From VXNE01 sp965261535 (GTDB lineage Bacteria > Pseudomonadota > Gammaproteobacteria > Pseudomonadales > Azotimanducaceae), in the NCBI GenBank assembly GCA_965261535.1, contig OZ253469.1, positions 2,976,001 through 3,040,000 on the forward strand: a DNA stretch of 64,000 nucleotides, in the 5' to 3' direction. The notes beneath the pieces are model-generated. The model was not told the DNA's origin. It did no database searches and saw only the letters and a program-made list of their open reading frames with translations. A program made the translations under genes and the position numbers. Positions 10,599 to 19,142 of this stretch are shown here, piece by piece. Numbering within the stretch: the stretch's first letter is position 1; each line of letters opens with the position of its first letter.

Positions 10599-11053
10599 CG
10601 CGCAGCGTGCGATCCACAGCCCTCCAAGTCTGTTTTGGAAGGGACCCGTCGCCCCCCCCCCAATTCGACTCGACATGCTACTGACTCGCGCAGTCGGTGC
10701 CTGAGCGTCTGCTGTCCTTGTTCGAAACCGTCATCCCTTCCCACCTCGATTCGCGCGCATGCAAGTCCCCGGCGAGACGATGAGAAGTGGCCCCGGAATA
10801 TTGAACGGTCCAGTTTTCTTGGAGGCAGGTCAATGGTACGGTTTCTCCCGTTTTCCGCGCATTCGGGACGGACCCCTTGCCGATCGGCTACGCCCGCGTA
10901 TCGACCGACGACCAGAGGCTCGGTTCTGCAGCGCGGCGCGCGCCGGTTTGGGTGGGCACGCCGCCAAGGGGTCGGACCAGGATCGCGTTGAGTAGGACAC
11001 GACCGACAGTCACCATGCGAGGCGCAGCAGACAACTCGGGGCTCTTGAAGGAG
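10599..11053 (+). other. Intergenic; holds N-terminal scrap of a serine resolvase
   Basis: There is no intact gene here. At about 10877-10920 the plus strand reads PIGYARVSTDDQRL, the start of the catalytic domain of serine recombinases (resolvase/invertase) with its Ser in VSTDD. Homology stops after about 14 residues, so only a scrap of a resolvase gene is left. The rest shows nothing I recognise apart from a C-run at 10653-10661. Confidence 0.4.
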
Positions 11054-11440
11054 ATGCTCAAGCCTGCCGTGCCGGCGATCTTCGCACTGATCGCCGCGGG
11101 GTCGGCCGGGGCCCACGAAGACGACGGCATCGCCTCGGACTGCCTGGAAGTGGTGGCCGAGGGGGAGCGCTGGCAGATTCGCAACGGATGTGACGTGAAG
11201 GTCCATATCGCGTGGTGCGAGGAGGAGGATGGAGGCTACTGCTCTTGGAAGGGCGGCCCCAACCTCGAGCCCGGAGGCACGCACTCGACGGGACTGGTCA
11301 GCGACGTTGCGTTGGGTTCGGCGCTGAATACCAGAGTCTCGCAATGGGGCGGAGTAGCTCGGAACCCAACGGCTGCCGGTGCGTCGCATTGGCGCATCCC
11401 TCATACTGCGTTGTGTCCTGACCGGAGGAACGGCGTTTGA
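11054..11440 (+). CDS. Small exported Cys-containing protein
   Basis: From the ATG at 11054 the protein has a short signal peptide (MLKPAVPAIFALIAAGSAGA). A mature domain of about 108 residues follows with several Cys (SDCLEVV, NGCDVKV, AWCEEEDGGYCSW). An in-frame ATG at 11015 would add 13 residues. The fold is unknown; the Cys pairs suggest disulfides in the periplasm or outside. Its TGA overlaps the TTG start of the next gene, so both are probably translated from one message. I know no function. Confidence 0.6.
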   Translation: MLKPAVPAIFALIAAGSAGAHEDDGIASDCLEVVAEGERWQIRNGCDVKVHIAWCEEEDGGYCSWKGGPNLEPGGTHSTGLVSDVALGSALNTRVSQWGGVARNPTAAGASHWRIPHTALCPDRRNGV

Positions 11441-12786
11441 CTAAGAGTTCACCTTCAGTCTGGATCGCAGCATTTGGGATCATTCTCGCGTTCAATTCAA
11501 ACCCCGCAGAGCTGCCTCCCGAGATCCAGGTGGACCGGTTGCTGGTCCAAGCTGAGCGCCAGTCCGTGAACGGTGAGCATGCGTCCGCCGTGTTGACACT
11601 GGAGCGAGCTCTGGATGTCTACGAGGAGCACGACTTGGAGATTCCTGCTGTGTTCTGGTTTCTGCAGGCCGGGGCACAACAGCGGGCGGGTTTCCATGAG
11701 CGGGCCATCGAAGCGGCAACCCGTTATCTGCAGAAGGCGGGGCGCGAGGGTGAACTCTATCGGGACGCATTGAAGATCCTGGACGAAGCGGAGGTCGATC
11801 TGGCTGAGGCCCGTCGAGCCGAGGCTCAAGTTCGCGCCGAACAGGAACGCGCGGAGCGCGAAGCGGCGGCGAAGGCGGCAATACGCCAAGCGGCCCAAGC
11901 GCGACCCACGAAACCGCCAGAGATGATCGTCGTCCCGTCGGGGACGTTCCGGATGGGGTGCCTCTCGATGAAGGGCATCCGCGGGCGCGGGATGGGACGG
12001 AATTGCCCGCGGCCGGAACTGCCCGTCCATAAGGTGCGAATCGAATCCTTTCGGTTGGCGAAGTACGAGACCACGGTCGAGGAGTTCAATCACTTCCTGG
12101 ATTCGACGGGGAAGCCGCGCGTGACCGGCTGGCGCAGTAGCAGGGATCATTACCATGCGGAACACCCGGAGGCACCGGACTACAGCCGGCGACCTGTCAT
12201 GGTCACTTGGAATGCGGCACATGAGTACCTGTCATGGTTGTCGGACCGCACGGGAACCAAGTATCGCCTTCCCACCGAGTCCGAATGGGAGTATGCGGCA
12301 CGGGCTGGCACGACCGCCCGCTTCCACTTCGGCAACGAACCCGCCGATCTTTGTCGATACGCCAACTTCAACGGCGTGATAGATACGCGGGCATCCGGGC
12401 GAACCTGTGACGATGGGTTCGAGGACACGGCACCAATCGGTTCGTTCCTTCCCAACCCGTGGGGCTTCTACGACATGCTCGGGAACGGTCAGGAGTGGGT
12501 GCAGGATTGCTTCCGCTACGAGCGGGGATACCGGGCCGCAATGGGCGATGGCAGCGCTGTGGAGCTAGATTGCGGGGTCCAGCCCCGCGGAGGCATAGAC
12601 TTCGCCTCGGGGATAGGCGGCGACCCCACCGGCGAATACCCGGACGCGAAGTTGCGGGTCGTCCGCGGCGGGGACGCGAACTCCGCATGGTACTGGGTGC
12701 GATCGGCTCAAAGGGGGGACAGGCCCGAAGACATGGGAGCCGCTATCCGCGTGGCAGAAGACAACCTTCCGCCGCTAGCGGAATAG
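11437..12786 (+). CDS. Formylglycine-generating-enzyme-like (SUMF1) domain protein
   Basis: 449 residues. There is a short hydrophobic N-terminus, helical TPR-like repeats at about 30-110 and an Ala/Glu/Arg-rich coiled segment (about 118-150). A full FGE-sulfatase fold follows from MIVVPSGTFRMGC (about 163) to the C-terminus. Hallmarks are YRLPTESEWEYAARAG, GFYDMLGNGQEWVQDC and RVVRGG. These proteins share the FGE fold but most are not true sulfatase activators; many bind or modify other proteins outside the cytoplasm. The TTG start overlaps the preceding stop (TTGA), linking it to the small exported Cys protein, which might be its partner. Confidence 0.8.
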   Translation: MTKSSPSVWIAAFGIILAFNSNPAELPPEIQVDRLLVQAERQSVNGEHASAVLTLERALDVYEEHDLEIPAVFWFLQAGAQQRAGFHERAIEAATRYLQKAGREGELYRDALKILDEAEVDLAEARRAEAQVRAEQERAEREAAAKAAIRQAAQARPTKPPEMIVVPSGTFRMGCLSMKGIRGRGMGRNCPRPELPVHKVRIESFRLAKYETTVEEFNHFLDSTGKPRVTGWRSSRDHYHAEHPEAPDYSRRPVMVTWNAAHEYLSWLSDRTGTKYRLPTESEWEYAARAGTTARFHFGNEPADLCRYANFNGVIDTRASGRTCDDGFEDTAPIGSFLPNPWGFYDMLGNGQEWVQDCFRYERGYRAAMGDGSAVELDCGVQPRGGIDFASGIGGDPTGEYPDAKLRVVRGGDANSAWYWVRSAQRGDRPEDMGAAIRVAEDNLPPLAE

Positions 12787-12863
12787 AGGACAGTCCCGCA
12801 ATTGTGATCCCGCTGGCGCGAACCGTGGGCACCTTCTTAGCTTATCGGCGGTCGCGCAGGTAT

Positions 12864-12955
12864 CGCCCCGTCACTATCCGGTGGTTGTCGCGGAACGTCG
12901 CGCGGCCGTGCGGCGTCCGGAACCGACGCGCGCGCAATCCGGTAGTGACGGGGCG
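12864..12955. repeat. 13-bp inverted repeat pair near integrase
   Basis: CGCCCCGTCACTA (12864-12876) is exactly inverted at 12943-12955, with 66 bp between. It lies 12 kb into the window between the FGE-like gene and the lone integrase, so it may be an attachment or recombinase-binding site. A long-range transcript hairpin is also possible. Confidence 0.45.
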
Positions 12956-13866
12956 CTAAATCGGCATTGCGGCCAGCGGCGGCAAGGCTGCTAAACATTC
13001 TTTTCTGGTGCCGCTTTGGTGCCGGGTGTACTCTAAAGCTGATTTGGGCCGCCCTGGGGCGGTGGGTCGGGAGCCATCTCGATCAGACCGGGAAACCGGA
13101 CAGTCGGCGGGAATCCGGCGTTGGCGCGGCGGCCATAGCTTGTGGCCGCCGACGCCGAGGTGCCACGCGATTCCGATGCGCCAGTATCGCGAATCGCATG
13201 GGGAGATGCACCCCGTCGGCACGGATGCGCCATGTCGCCGCATTTCAGGCGCCAGGGGCGGATCGACGGATGCGCCGGGCCGTAACAAATGGCTGTAAGA
13301 GACATCCGGACACGGCAGTGCGGCGGCTTCGCGAGACCATCTGACGACTCGCGGGGCGCGACGGGACAAGAGAAGTCCTTGATCGAAGCCGGACCTGTCG
13401 TGGCGAGCGAGGCGGTCGCGCGGGCGGGGGAGGCATCCCCTGGCGTGCCGGAAACGGAGACGCGCGACGCCATCGGCGCCGAACAAGAGGCCGCCGGCCC
13501 ATGTCGCAAGACACGCCGGGGTCGCCGCAAGCGACGGCAAGGCAACTGCATCGCAGGGCATCACGCAGACATGCGGGTCCGAATCGTCCTCGAAGGACGG
13601 CGGATCGCCCAGCAAAACTAACCCGAACGCCGGCCCGGGCCGCTGACGCGGTGCCGGGCGCGGTAGATTCCATTCCAGCACCCACCGAAAAAACTTCCAG
13701 AGGCGCAACCGGCGTCGCTCCGGCGCACGGCGTTTCGCGCGGTCTCGCGCTTACCGAATTGATAGACACGCGGTCTTTGACGGAGCTGCGGGCACCGGAT
13801 ATAGCGTTCCGGCCAGGGGAGGACAGGCCCGGGCGTTCGCCGGGAACCACGAGGCGGACAAGCCAG
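12956..13866. other. Gene-free stretch upstream of integrase
   Basis: Several long open frames exist on both strands but none has recognisable motifs, a plausible start with a ribosome-binding site, or low-complexity-free composition. They look like by-products of high GC. I see no RNA gene or repeat here. Confidence 0.4.
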
Positions 13867-13873
13867 AAGGAGG
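13867..13873 (+). promoter_or_regulatory. Strong ribosome binding site deciding integrase start
   Basis: AAGGAGG lies 5 bp before the GTG at 13879. It argues against the far upstream in-frame start at 13501 and for a 287-residue integrase. Confidence 0.7.
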
Positions 13874-13878
13874 TTGCG

Positions 13879-14742
13879 GTGCGCGACCTGAACTACGACC
13901 TGAAGCGCCTGCAGGCGGCGCACGACGACGGCTCCCACGGCACGCGCACGGCGCGCTCCTACGCGCTGGCGCAGATCGCGGATGCGCTGCACGATCTCGG
14001 CTTCAAGGGCCTGCGGGCGACCGGGCTGAAGCGCAAGCACGTCGTGGCGCTGGTCAAGGAGTGGAAGCGCCAGGGCCGCTCCGTCGGCACATTGAAAAAC
14101 CGCATGGCGCATGTGCGCTGGTGGGCGAAACACATCGGGCGTCCGGGCGTGGTGCCGGTCAACGGCGCCCTCGGCATCGCCAACCGCGAGTACGTGACCA
14201 ACGAGGACCGGAGCGTCGTGCTCGACCCGGACAAGCTGGCGCACGTCAGGGACGCGCACGTCGCCATGGCGCTGCGCCTCGAGGCGGCGTTCGGGCTACG
14301 GCGGGAAGAGGCGATCAAGTTCACGCCTTCGAGGGACGACCGGGGCGACCGCATCCGGCTGAAGGGTTCGACGACCAAGGGTGGCCGCCCGCGCGAGGTG
14401 CCGGTTCTGAAGGACAGCCAGCGCAAGCTGCTCGACGAGGCGCGCCGTCTGGCGGGGAGCGGCGCGCTGATCCCGCCGGAGCGCAACTACAAACAGCAGC
14501 TCAAGGTGTACGAGAGCCAGACGCGGGAGGCGGGCCTGTACCGCATGCACGGGCTGAGGCACCACTATGCTCAATCCCGCTACGAGGAGATCACGGGCTG
14601 GAAGGCGCCGGCGGCTGGGGGGCCGCCACAGCGGTCGCTGACGGGGGCGCGGCGGCGGATCGACGGCGAGGCGCGGCGGACGATCGCCGAGGAACTCGGT
14701 CACGGACGCGCGTCCGTGGTGGGAGTCTACATCGCGACCTGA
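13879..14742 (+). CDS. Tyrosine integrase (phage/ICE type)
   Basis: 287 residues from a GTG preceded by AAGGAGG. There is an N-terminal SAM-like core-binding domain (about 1-110) and a catalytic domain with Arg in FGLRREEAIKF, Lys in TTKGGRPREVPV, HGLRHHYA and a terminal LGH...VVGVYIA with the nucleophilic Tyr. The arrangement matches the integrase families of integrative elements and plasmids with a compact C-terminus. No other phage or conjugation gene is nearby, so it is a solitary integrase or the remnant of a lost element. It is not closely related to the three recombinases 350 bp downstream. Confidence 0.85.
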   Translation: MRDLNYDLKRLQAAHDDGSHGTRTARSYALAQIADALHDLGFKGLRATGLKRKHVVALVKEWKRQGRSVGTLKNRMAHVRWWAKHIGRPGVVPVNGALGIANREYVTNEDRSVVLDPDKLAHVRDAHVAMALRLEAAFGLRREEAIKFTPSRDDRGDRIRLKGSTTKGGRPREVPVLKDSQRKLLDEARRLAGSGALIPPERNYKQQLKVYESQTREAGLYRMHGLRHHYAQSRYEEITGWKAPAAGGPPQRSLTGARRRIDGEARRTIAEELGHGRASVVGVYIAT

Positions 14743-14934
14743 AGCCGCCTCCGCAACCGCCGGGGCGCGCGATCGCGGACGGCCGCGTGCCCCGGTGGGA
14801 ACGTTGGGATCAGTACCGGTGATGCAGCTTCCCGTTCATGGCCGACCATCTCCACAATTCGCTTTGCTTCGGCGCAGGGTCTGGTAGCGGGGCCCAGTAG
14901 GCTGCGGAGGGTTCCGGCGCCCGCCGGCCGTTCC

Positions 14935-14966
14935 AGGGCGTAATGTCGAGCTCGACATTACGCCCT
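14935..14966. repeat. Perfect 32-bp palindrome at RIT left end
   Basis: The two 16-bp halves (AGGGCGTAATGTCGAG and its complement) are perfect inverses with no spacer. The right 6 bp overlap the RIT left terminal repeat. TAATGTCGAG is one base from the element's internal repeat TAATGCCGAG, so the palindrome may be a target site, a decayed extra end or a recombinase-binding site. Confidence 0.8.
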
Positions 14967-14995
14967 TAATGCCGAGTCGTTGGTAATGCCGAGTG
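14961..14995 (+). repeat. RIT left terminal inverted repeat
   Basis: 35 bp that match the complement of 18835-18869 at 33 positions. It contains two copies of TAATGCCGAG. An inverted copy (ACTCGGCATTAC) lies at 15039-15050 and can pair with 14983-14994, giving the end a hairpin-like structure mirrored at the right end. Confidence 0.85.
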
Positions 14996-15106
14996 CGTAT
15001 CCGAAAAGCGTAAAGACAGCGGAGTTGCCGACAGTCGGACTCGGCATTACAACGTACAGTGACTTTGGGCATCTTCGTCCTCCTCATAGCAAACAGGAGG
15101 ACATAC

Positions 15107-16858
15107 ATGCCTGCAATATTGAGTTACCGGCCGCCGGAAGACGCTTTGGTCGCTGCCTTCGTTGACGATCTCCGTCGTCGAACAGCGGATTTCTCCGAGT
15201 GGTTCTTCAGCACCCACCGGCACATCGCCCTTCACTTCCTCATCTGGATCGACCTCACCGGCGTCGAACTGAGAAAGGTGGATGACACCATCGTCTACCG
15301 CTTTCTGCGACACGATTGCTGTTGCGGCGCCTCTCGCGCGTCGGCCCGTATCCGGGGCTGGCGCAAGCGCCGCAGATCAACCGAACTCATGAAGTTTGTG
15401 CGATTCCTCGAGCAGTCGGGGCATATCGAGACCCCCGGCGAACTGGAGGACAATCTGCGGCTGCTGGACGCATTCCTTGGCGGTTTGCGCGATGGCGGCT
15501 ACGCGGCTGAGACAATCAACAGGTACCGGGACGCATGCACCGCTCTCATTGTCTGGCTCCACCTATCACGCATTTGCCTTTCCGACCTTACGTTGGATGT
15601 CGTTGCGCGCTTCAGGAAACGGCAGTTCGCTCCCTGGATCCCAGGCGTGTTTCGTGGTCGTGAGGCGTGGCTACCCAACACATACGCAACCCAACTGCGC
15701 GGCTTCCTGAGACACCTCGTCGCGATCGGACGGATCGAGGCCGTGGAGCCGGCCTCTGTCGCCCCGACATCGCCCATTCTCCTGGACAGGTTCGCCGTGT
15801 GGCTCGAAGAGCATCGCGCCATCAAGCCGGGGACGATAAGAAGACATGTGTGGCTGATCGGCGAGATGATGCCGGAGCTTGGCGACGATCCGCGCGCGTA
15901 TGACACCGCCCTGATCCGGGACGTGCTGCACAGGAACATCCAGCGGCGGTCGCGGAGCTATACCCCGATCCTGACATCGACGATGCGCATGTATCTTCGG
16001 TTCCTCGCATCCGAAGCGCGCATCCAGCCCGGGCTTGTGGCGGCCGTCCCGTCGGTGCCTCAACCGCAGTTGTCGAGCTTGCCGCGCTACATCGCGAGCG
16101 ACGATGTCGGACGCGCCATCGCCACATGCAGCGATAACGCGACAGGCTTGCGCGACCGCGCAATCCTGCTGCTGCTAGCGCGGCTCGCCCTGCGGGGGCA
16201 CGTCGGTGTGGCTGGACATCATCGCCCTGCGCCTCACGGATGTTGACTGGGACAGAGCCCGAATCCGTGTCTCCGGCAAGTCGAGACCGCCGAGAGCGGC
16301 CTATCCGGGCGAGCGCCTCATGGTGTGCCGTTGCCGCAGGACGCCGGCGAGGCGCTGCGCTTCACGCCTATATCGCCACCGCGCGACCCAAGGTGGATGT
16401 GGACAAGGTGTTCCTCTGCACCAATCCGCCGCATGTGTTCCTGTGCATGCTGGCCTATTACGTGGAATGGCACATGCGCGCCCGGCTCAAGCCGCTGCTG
16501 TTCGACGACCACGACCGGGCCGCCGCCGAGGCGGCGCGCACTTCCATCGTGGCGCCGGCGCGGGTCTCCGAAGCCGCCGAGGAAAAAGCCCGCGGCAAAC
16601 GCACCGCCGACGGTTCCGTCGCGAGAAGCGCGCTCGACCGCGCGGGGATCAAGACCTTCGCGGGCCGTTGGCGCGCACCGTCCGTGTTCCGCCATAGCCA
16701 GCCAAGCGACCGCGTTGCTCAGATCGGGAGCAACCCTGGATGTCATCCAATCGCTCCTTCGCCATCGGTCGCCGAACACGACGGCGATCTACGCCAAGAC
16801 CGATGCGGTCATGTTGCAGGAAGTCGCTCAGCCCTGGATCGGAGGGATCGAACAATGA
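15107..16858 (+). pseudogene. ritA: RitA tyrosine recombinase, frameshifted and chimeric
   Basis: The start ATG at 15107 has AGGAGG at 15095-15100. The first 360 codons are intact (SAM-like domain, then catalytic domain from about LRDRAILLLLARLALR). Homology then hops between frames: to WLDIIALRLTDVDWDRARI near 16205, LPLPQDAGEAL near 16330, YIATARPKVDVDKVFLC near 16370, and a final hop near 16690 to ATALLRSGATLDVIQSLL and TAIYAKTD with the catalytic Tyr. At least four frame changes plus an inserted foreign segment (16432-16614) make it non-functional. Its TGA overlaps the ritB ATG (ATGA), the usual RIT coupling. Confidence 0.85.
16432..16614 (+). other. In-frame fragment of an IS1634-type transposase inside ritA
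   Basis: RitA homology stops at VFLCTNPP and resumes at SALDRAGIKTFA. Between them, in the same frame, is about 61 codons reading HVFLCMLAYYVEWHM, PLLFDDHDRAAAEAA and RTADG, typical of the C-terminal region of IS1634-family transposases. It is not a copy of the IS1634 transposase at 24848. The two proteins share a near-identical 13-nt stretch at the left junction (GTGTTCCTCTGCA at 16408 versus GTGTTCCTGTGCA at 16434), suggesting a microhomology-driven join. Confidence 0.7.
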
Positions 16859-17787
16859 CCACGACGATCATCGGCCATATCTCGCGCTTTCTGGACATCA
16901 AGCGATCGCTCGGCTACCGGTTCAAGCAGCAAGAAGAGCTGCTGCGGGGCTTCGCGCGGTTCGCCGAAGCCCGCAACGAGACCTACGTTCGCTCCGAGAC
17001 CGCTCTTGAGTGGGCCTCCGTATGGAGAGCAGGTTCGTCGACGTTCCAGGTCACCAAACTCCGTGTGGTCTGCGACTTTGCGGCATGGCTGCACGCCGAG
17101 GACGATCGACACGAGATCCCGCCCCGCGATGGGTTGGGGCCGCTGAACCGGCGGCGACCGCAGCCGCACCTGATGTCGGTTGCGGACATCCGGAAACTGC
17201 TGACGGCGGCATTGTCGATGGGGCCTGCCGCAACCATCGCCCCGCTGACCTGGCACTACCTGTTCGGTCTCATTGCCGCGACCGGTCTGCGCACGGGAGA
17301 AGCGCTCGCTCTGACGCTGGACGACATCACGCCCGACGGCCTCGTCATCCGTGGCGCGAAGTTCGGCAAGACCAGGCTGATCGTCCTGCACCCCACGAGC
17401 TGGGACGCGTTGAACACCTACCTCAAGGCTCGGCTCAAGGAGACGACTCGCGACCGGCACCTGTTCGTGATCGCAACGGGCCGACAGCCCGCCGGAGATA
17501 CTGTGAACGCCATGTTCCGCAGGCTCGCCAGACAGACGGGCCTGCGCAGCCCCGGGGCGGCCCGGGGGCCAACCACGCACTCGCTACGACACTCGTTCGC
17601 CGTGCGGTCGCTGGAGGAGATGGCCCCCGGCGCCAAACCGGACCGGCACATGCTTGCTCTGGCAACTTATCTCGGACACGTCGATGTCACCAGTACCTAC
17701 TGGTATCTGGAGTCCACCCCGCTTCTGCTGCGCGGTATCGCCGAGGACGTGGAGCAGGCTCACGCCAGCGGAGGGTCCCATGACTGA
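16855..17787 (+). CDS. ritB: RitB tyrosine recombinase
   Basis: 310 residues. The ATG overlaps the ritA stop by four bases. There is an N-terminal core-binding domain with a Gly-Tyr motif (RSLGYRFKQQEELLRGF) and a catalytic domain with Arg in GLRTGEALAL, Lys in AKFGKTRLIVL, HSLRHSFAVRS and LGHVDVTSTYWYL with the nucleophilic Tyr. All catalytic positions are present, so this recombinase looks intact. It is the middle of the three-gene RIT operon and is probably translated by coupling. Confidence 0.88.
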   Translation: MTTTIIGHISRFLDIKRSLGYRFKQQEELLRGFARFAEARNETYVRSETALEWASVWRAGSSTFQVTKLRVVCDFAAWLHAEDDRHEIPPRDGLGPLNRRRPQPHLMSVADIRKLLTAALSMGPAATIAPLTWHYLFGLIAATGLRTGEALALTLDDITPDGLVIRGAKFGKTRLIVLHPTSWDALNTYLKARLKETTRDRHLFVIATGRQPAGDTVNAMFRRLARQTGLRSPGAARGPTTHSLRHSFAVRSLEEMAPGAKPDRHMLALATYLGHVDVTSTYWYLESTPLLLRGIAEDVEQAHASGGSHD

Positions 17788-18772
17788 CCTCGCCCCCCAT
17801 CTGTCCGCCTTCCTTCAGGAGTACCTCCCCAACGTCAGGCGCTGCAGCCGCCACACCCTGCAAAGCTACACCGAGTGCTTCCGGCTCCTCGTGCCCTATG
17901 CGGCAAAGCAGGTCAAGACCCGCCCCTGCGAACTGAAGATCGAGCACTTCACGGGGGCGCTACTGCTGGCCTTCCTCAACTCCCTGGAGAAAGATCGGAA
18001 CAACAGCGTGAGCACGCGCAATGTCCGGCTGGCCACGATCAAGTCGTTCTTCCGCTATCTGGAATACCGTGTGCCGAGCTGCCTGAATCTCGCATTGCAG
18101 GTGCGTGCCCTGCCGCAGAAAGTTGCCGACACCCCGCTGATCGACTGGCTCGACCAAACCGAGATGCAGGCGGTCCTGGACGCCCCGGATCCAGCAACGG
18201 TTCCGGGTCTGCGAGACCGGGCGATGCTGCATCTGTGCTATGCGGCCGGGTTGCGAGTGTCCGAACTGACAACACTGACGATCGACAGCCTATCCGGGCC
18301 CCAGCTCGAAACCGTCCGCGTCCTGGGCAAGGGGCGCCGTGAACGCGAACTGCCACTGTGGAAGGAAACGAGGACGGTACTGCAACGGTGGCTTGACGTG
18401 AGGCCATCGACCGCGAACGAGTACCTGTTCCTCAATGCGCGTGGACGAGCCTTGAGCACGGACGGCTTCGCGTACCTGCTCAACAAACACGTCGCCACGG
18501 CGACCAGGACGGTTGCGTCCATCAACGCCAAACGGGTAACGCCGCATGTGCTTCGTCACTCCGCGGCGATGGCGATCCTGCATGCCACAGGCGACATCCG
18601 GAAGGTGTCACTGTGGCTCGGTCACGCGGACATCAGGACCACCGAAATGTACGTCCGCGCGAGCCCGGCCGAAAAGCTGGCAATCCTGGACACCAACACG
18701 CCGCCGTCCATCAGACCTGGGTCGTTCCCCGGTGTCAGGGACAGCTTGATGGCGCTGCTCGGCGGCAAGTGA
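17780..18772 (+). CDS. ritC: RitC tyrosine recombinase
   Basis: 330 residues. The start ATG at 17780 overlaps the end of ritB by 8 bp. The N-terminal SAM-like domain (FLQEYLPNVRRCSRHTLQSY) is of XerC/D type. The catalytic domain carries GLRVSELTTL, LGKGRRERELPLW, HVLRHSAAMAIL and LGHADIRTTEMYVR, so the Arg-Lys-His-Arg-His-Tyr set is complete. The stop lies 9 bp before the right-end repeats of the element. Confidence 0.9.
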   Translation: MTDLAPHLSAFLQEYLPNVRRCSRHTLQSYTECFRLLVPYAAKQVKTRPCELKIEHFTGALLLAFLNSLEKDRNNSVSTRNVRLATIKSFFRYLEYRVPSCLNLALQVRALPQKVADTPLIDWLDQTEMQAVLDAPDPATVPGLRDRAMLHLCYAAGLRVSELTTLTIDSLSGPQLETVRVLGKGRRERELPLWKETRTVLQRWLDVRPSTANEYLFLNARGRALSTDGFAYLLNKHVATATRTVASINAKRVTPHVLRHSAAMAILHATGDIRKVSLWLGHADIRTTEMYVRASPAEKLAILDTNTPPSIRPGSFPGVRDSLMALLGGK

Positions 18773-18834
18773 CTCCCGGTGTAATGCCGAGTGAAAGTGC
18801 CGCAAAGGCCTTCGCTCCGAAGCCTCTCGCGCTC

Positions 18835-18869
18835 CACTCGGCATTACAAGCGACTCGGCATTAAGGGCG
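18835..18869 (-). repeat. RIT right terminal inverted repeat
   Basis: Complement of 14961-14995 at 33 of 35 positions. GTAATGCCGAGTG at 18781-18793 and its inverse at 18835-18847 form the mirrored subterminal hairpin. Confidence 0.85.
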
Positions 18870-19142
18870 AGATGCCCATGTCGAGACTGCTCGCGCGGTG
18901 CGCCCTCTCGGGCTTGGCCGCGAACTCGTCGATGGCCGCCGCGTCGATGGCGTCCTGGCGCTTTTGCGCGCGCTCGATGTCGCGCTCTTCGCGGCAGCGC
19001 GCACAGAGGAAATCGCCTTCGAGCCGGTTGCGATACGCGCACCGCCGGCAACCGCCTTCCGCGACCTTCGCGGCGCGTCTTCTTCGGCAACTGGCCGCTC
19101 GCCGATCCAGGCATCTCTGACAAGCCTTCGCCGGGGTCCCGT
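18844..19142 (-). pseudogene. Zinc-ribbon protein gene, 3' part (split by ISAs1 element)
   Basis: In the frame AKACQRCLDRR... the minus strand encodes Cys pairs ACQRC, GCRRC and LCARC followed by a charged helix (REERDIERAQKRQD). These suggest a small nucleic-acid-binding or structural zinc-ribbon protein. Joining this to 21232-21374 with one copy of the 10-bp duplication restores a single frame of 144 codons. The stop TAA (18844-18846) belongs to the RIT right repeat, so the true C-terminus was probably lost when the RIT element inserted. Confidence 0.7.

Larger units (their letters stand above)
14961..18869 (+). mobile_element. RIT element (recombinase in trio)
   Basis: Three tandem tyrosine recombinase genes overlapping at their start/stop codons, bounded by nearly perfect 35-bp inverted repeats with symmetric internal subrepeats at both ends. 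This is the layout of RIT elements. The element is 3,909 bp. The right end supplies the stop codon of a minus-strand zinc-ribbon gene (18844-18846), so it landed in or at the end of that gene. ritA is disrupted, so this copy is likely immobile unless a second copy elsewhere acts in trans. Confidence 0.85.

Noticed and set aside
12956..13708. A 250-codon minus-strand open frame before the integrase
   Set aside because: No motif, Arg/Pro-rich, overlaps equally long frames on the other strand and lacks a ribosome site.
14743..14934. CRISPR-like or tandem repeats near the RIT element
   Set aside because: The repeated TAATGCCGAG copies are inverted, few and unevenly spaced, which fits recombinase ends, not a CRISPR array.
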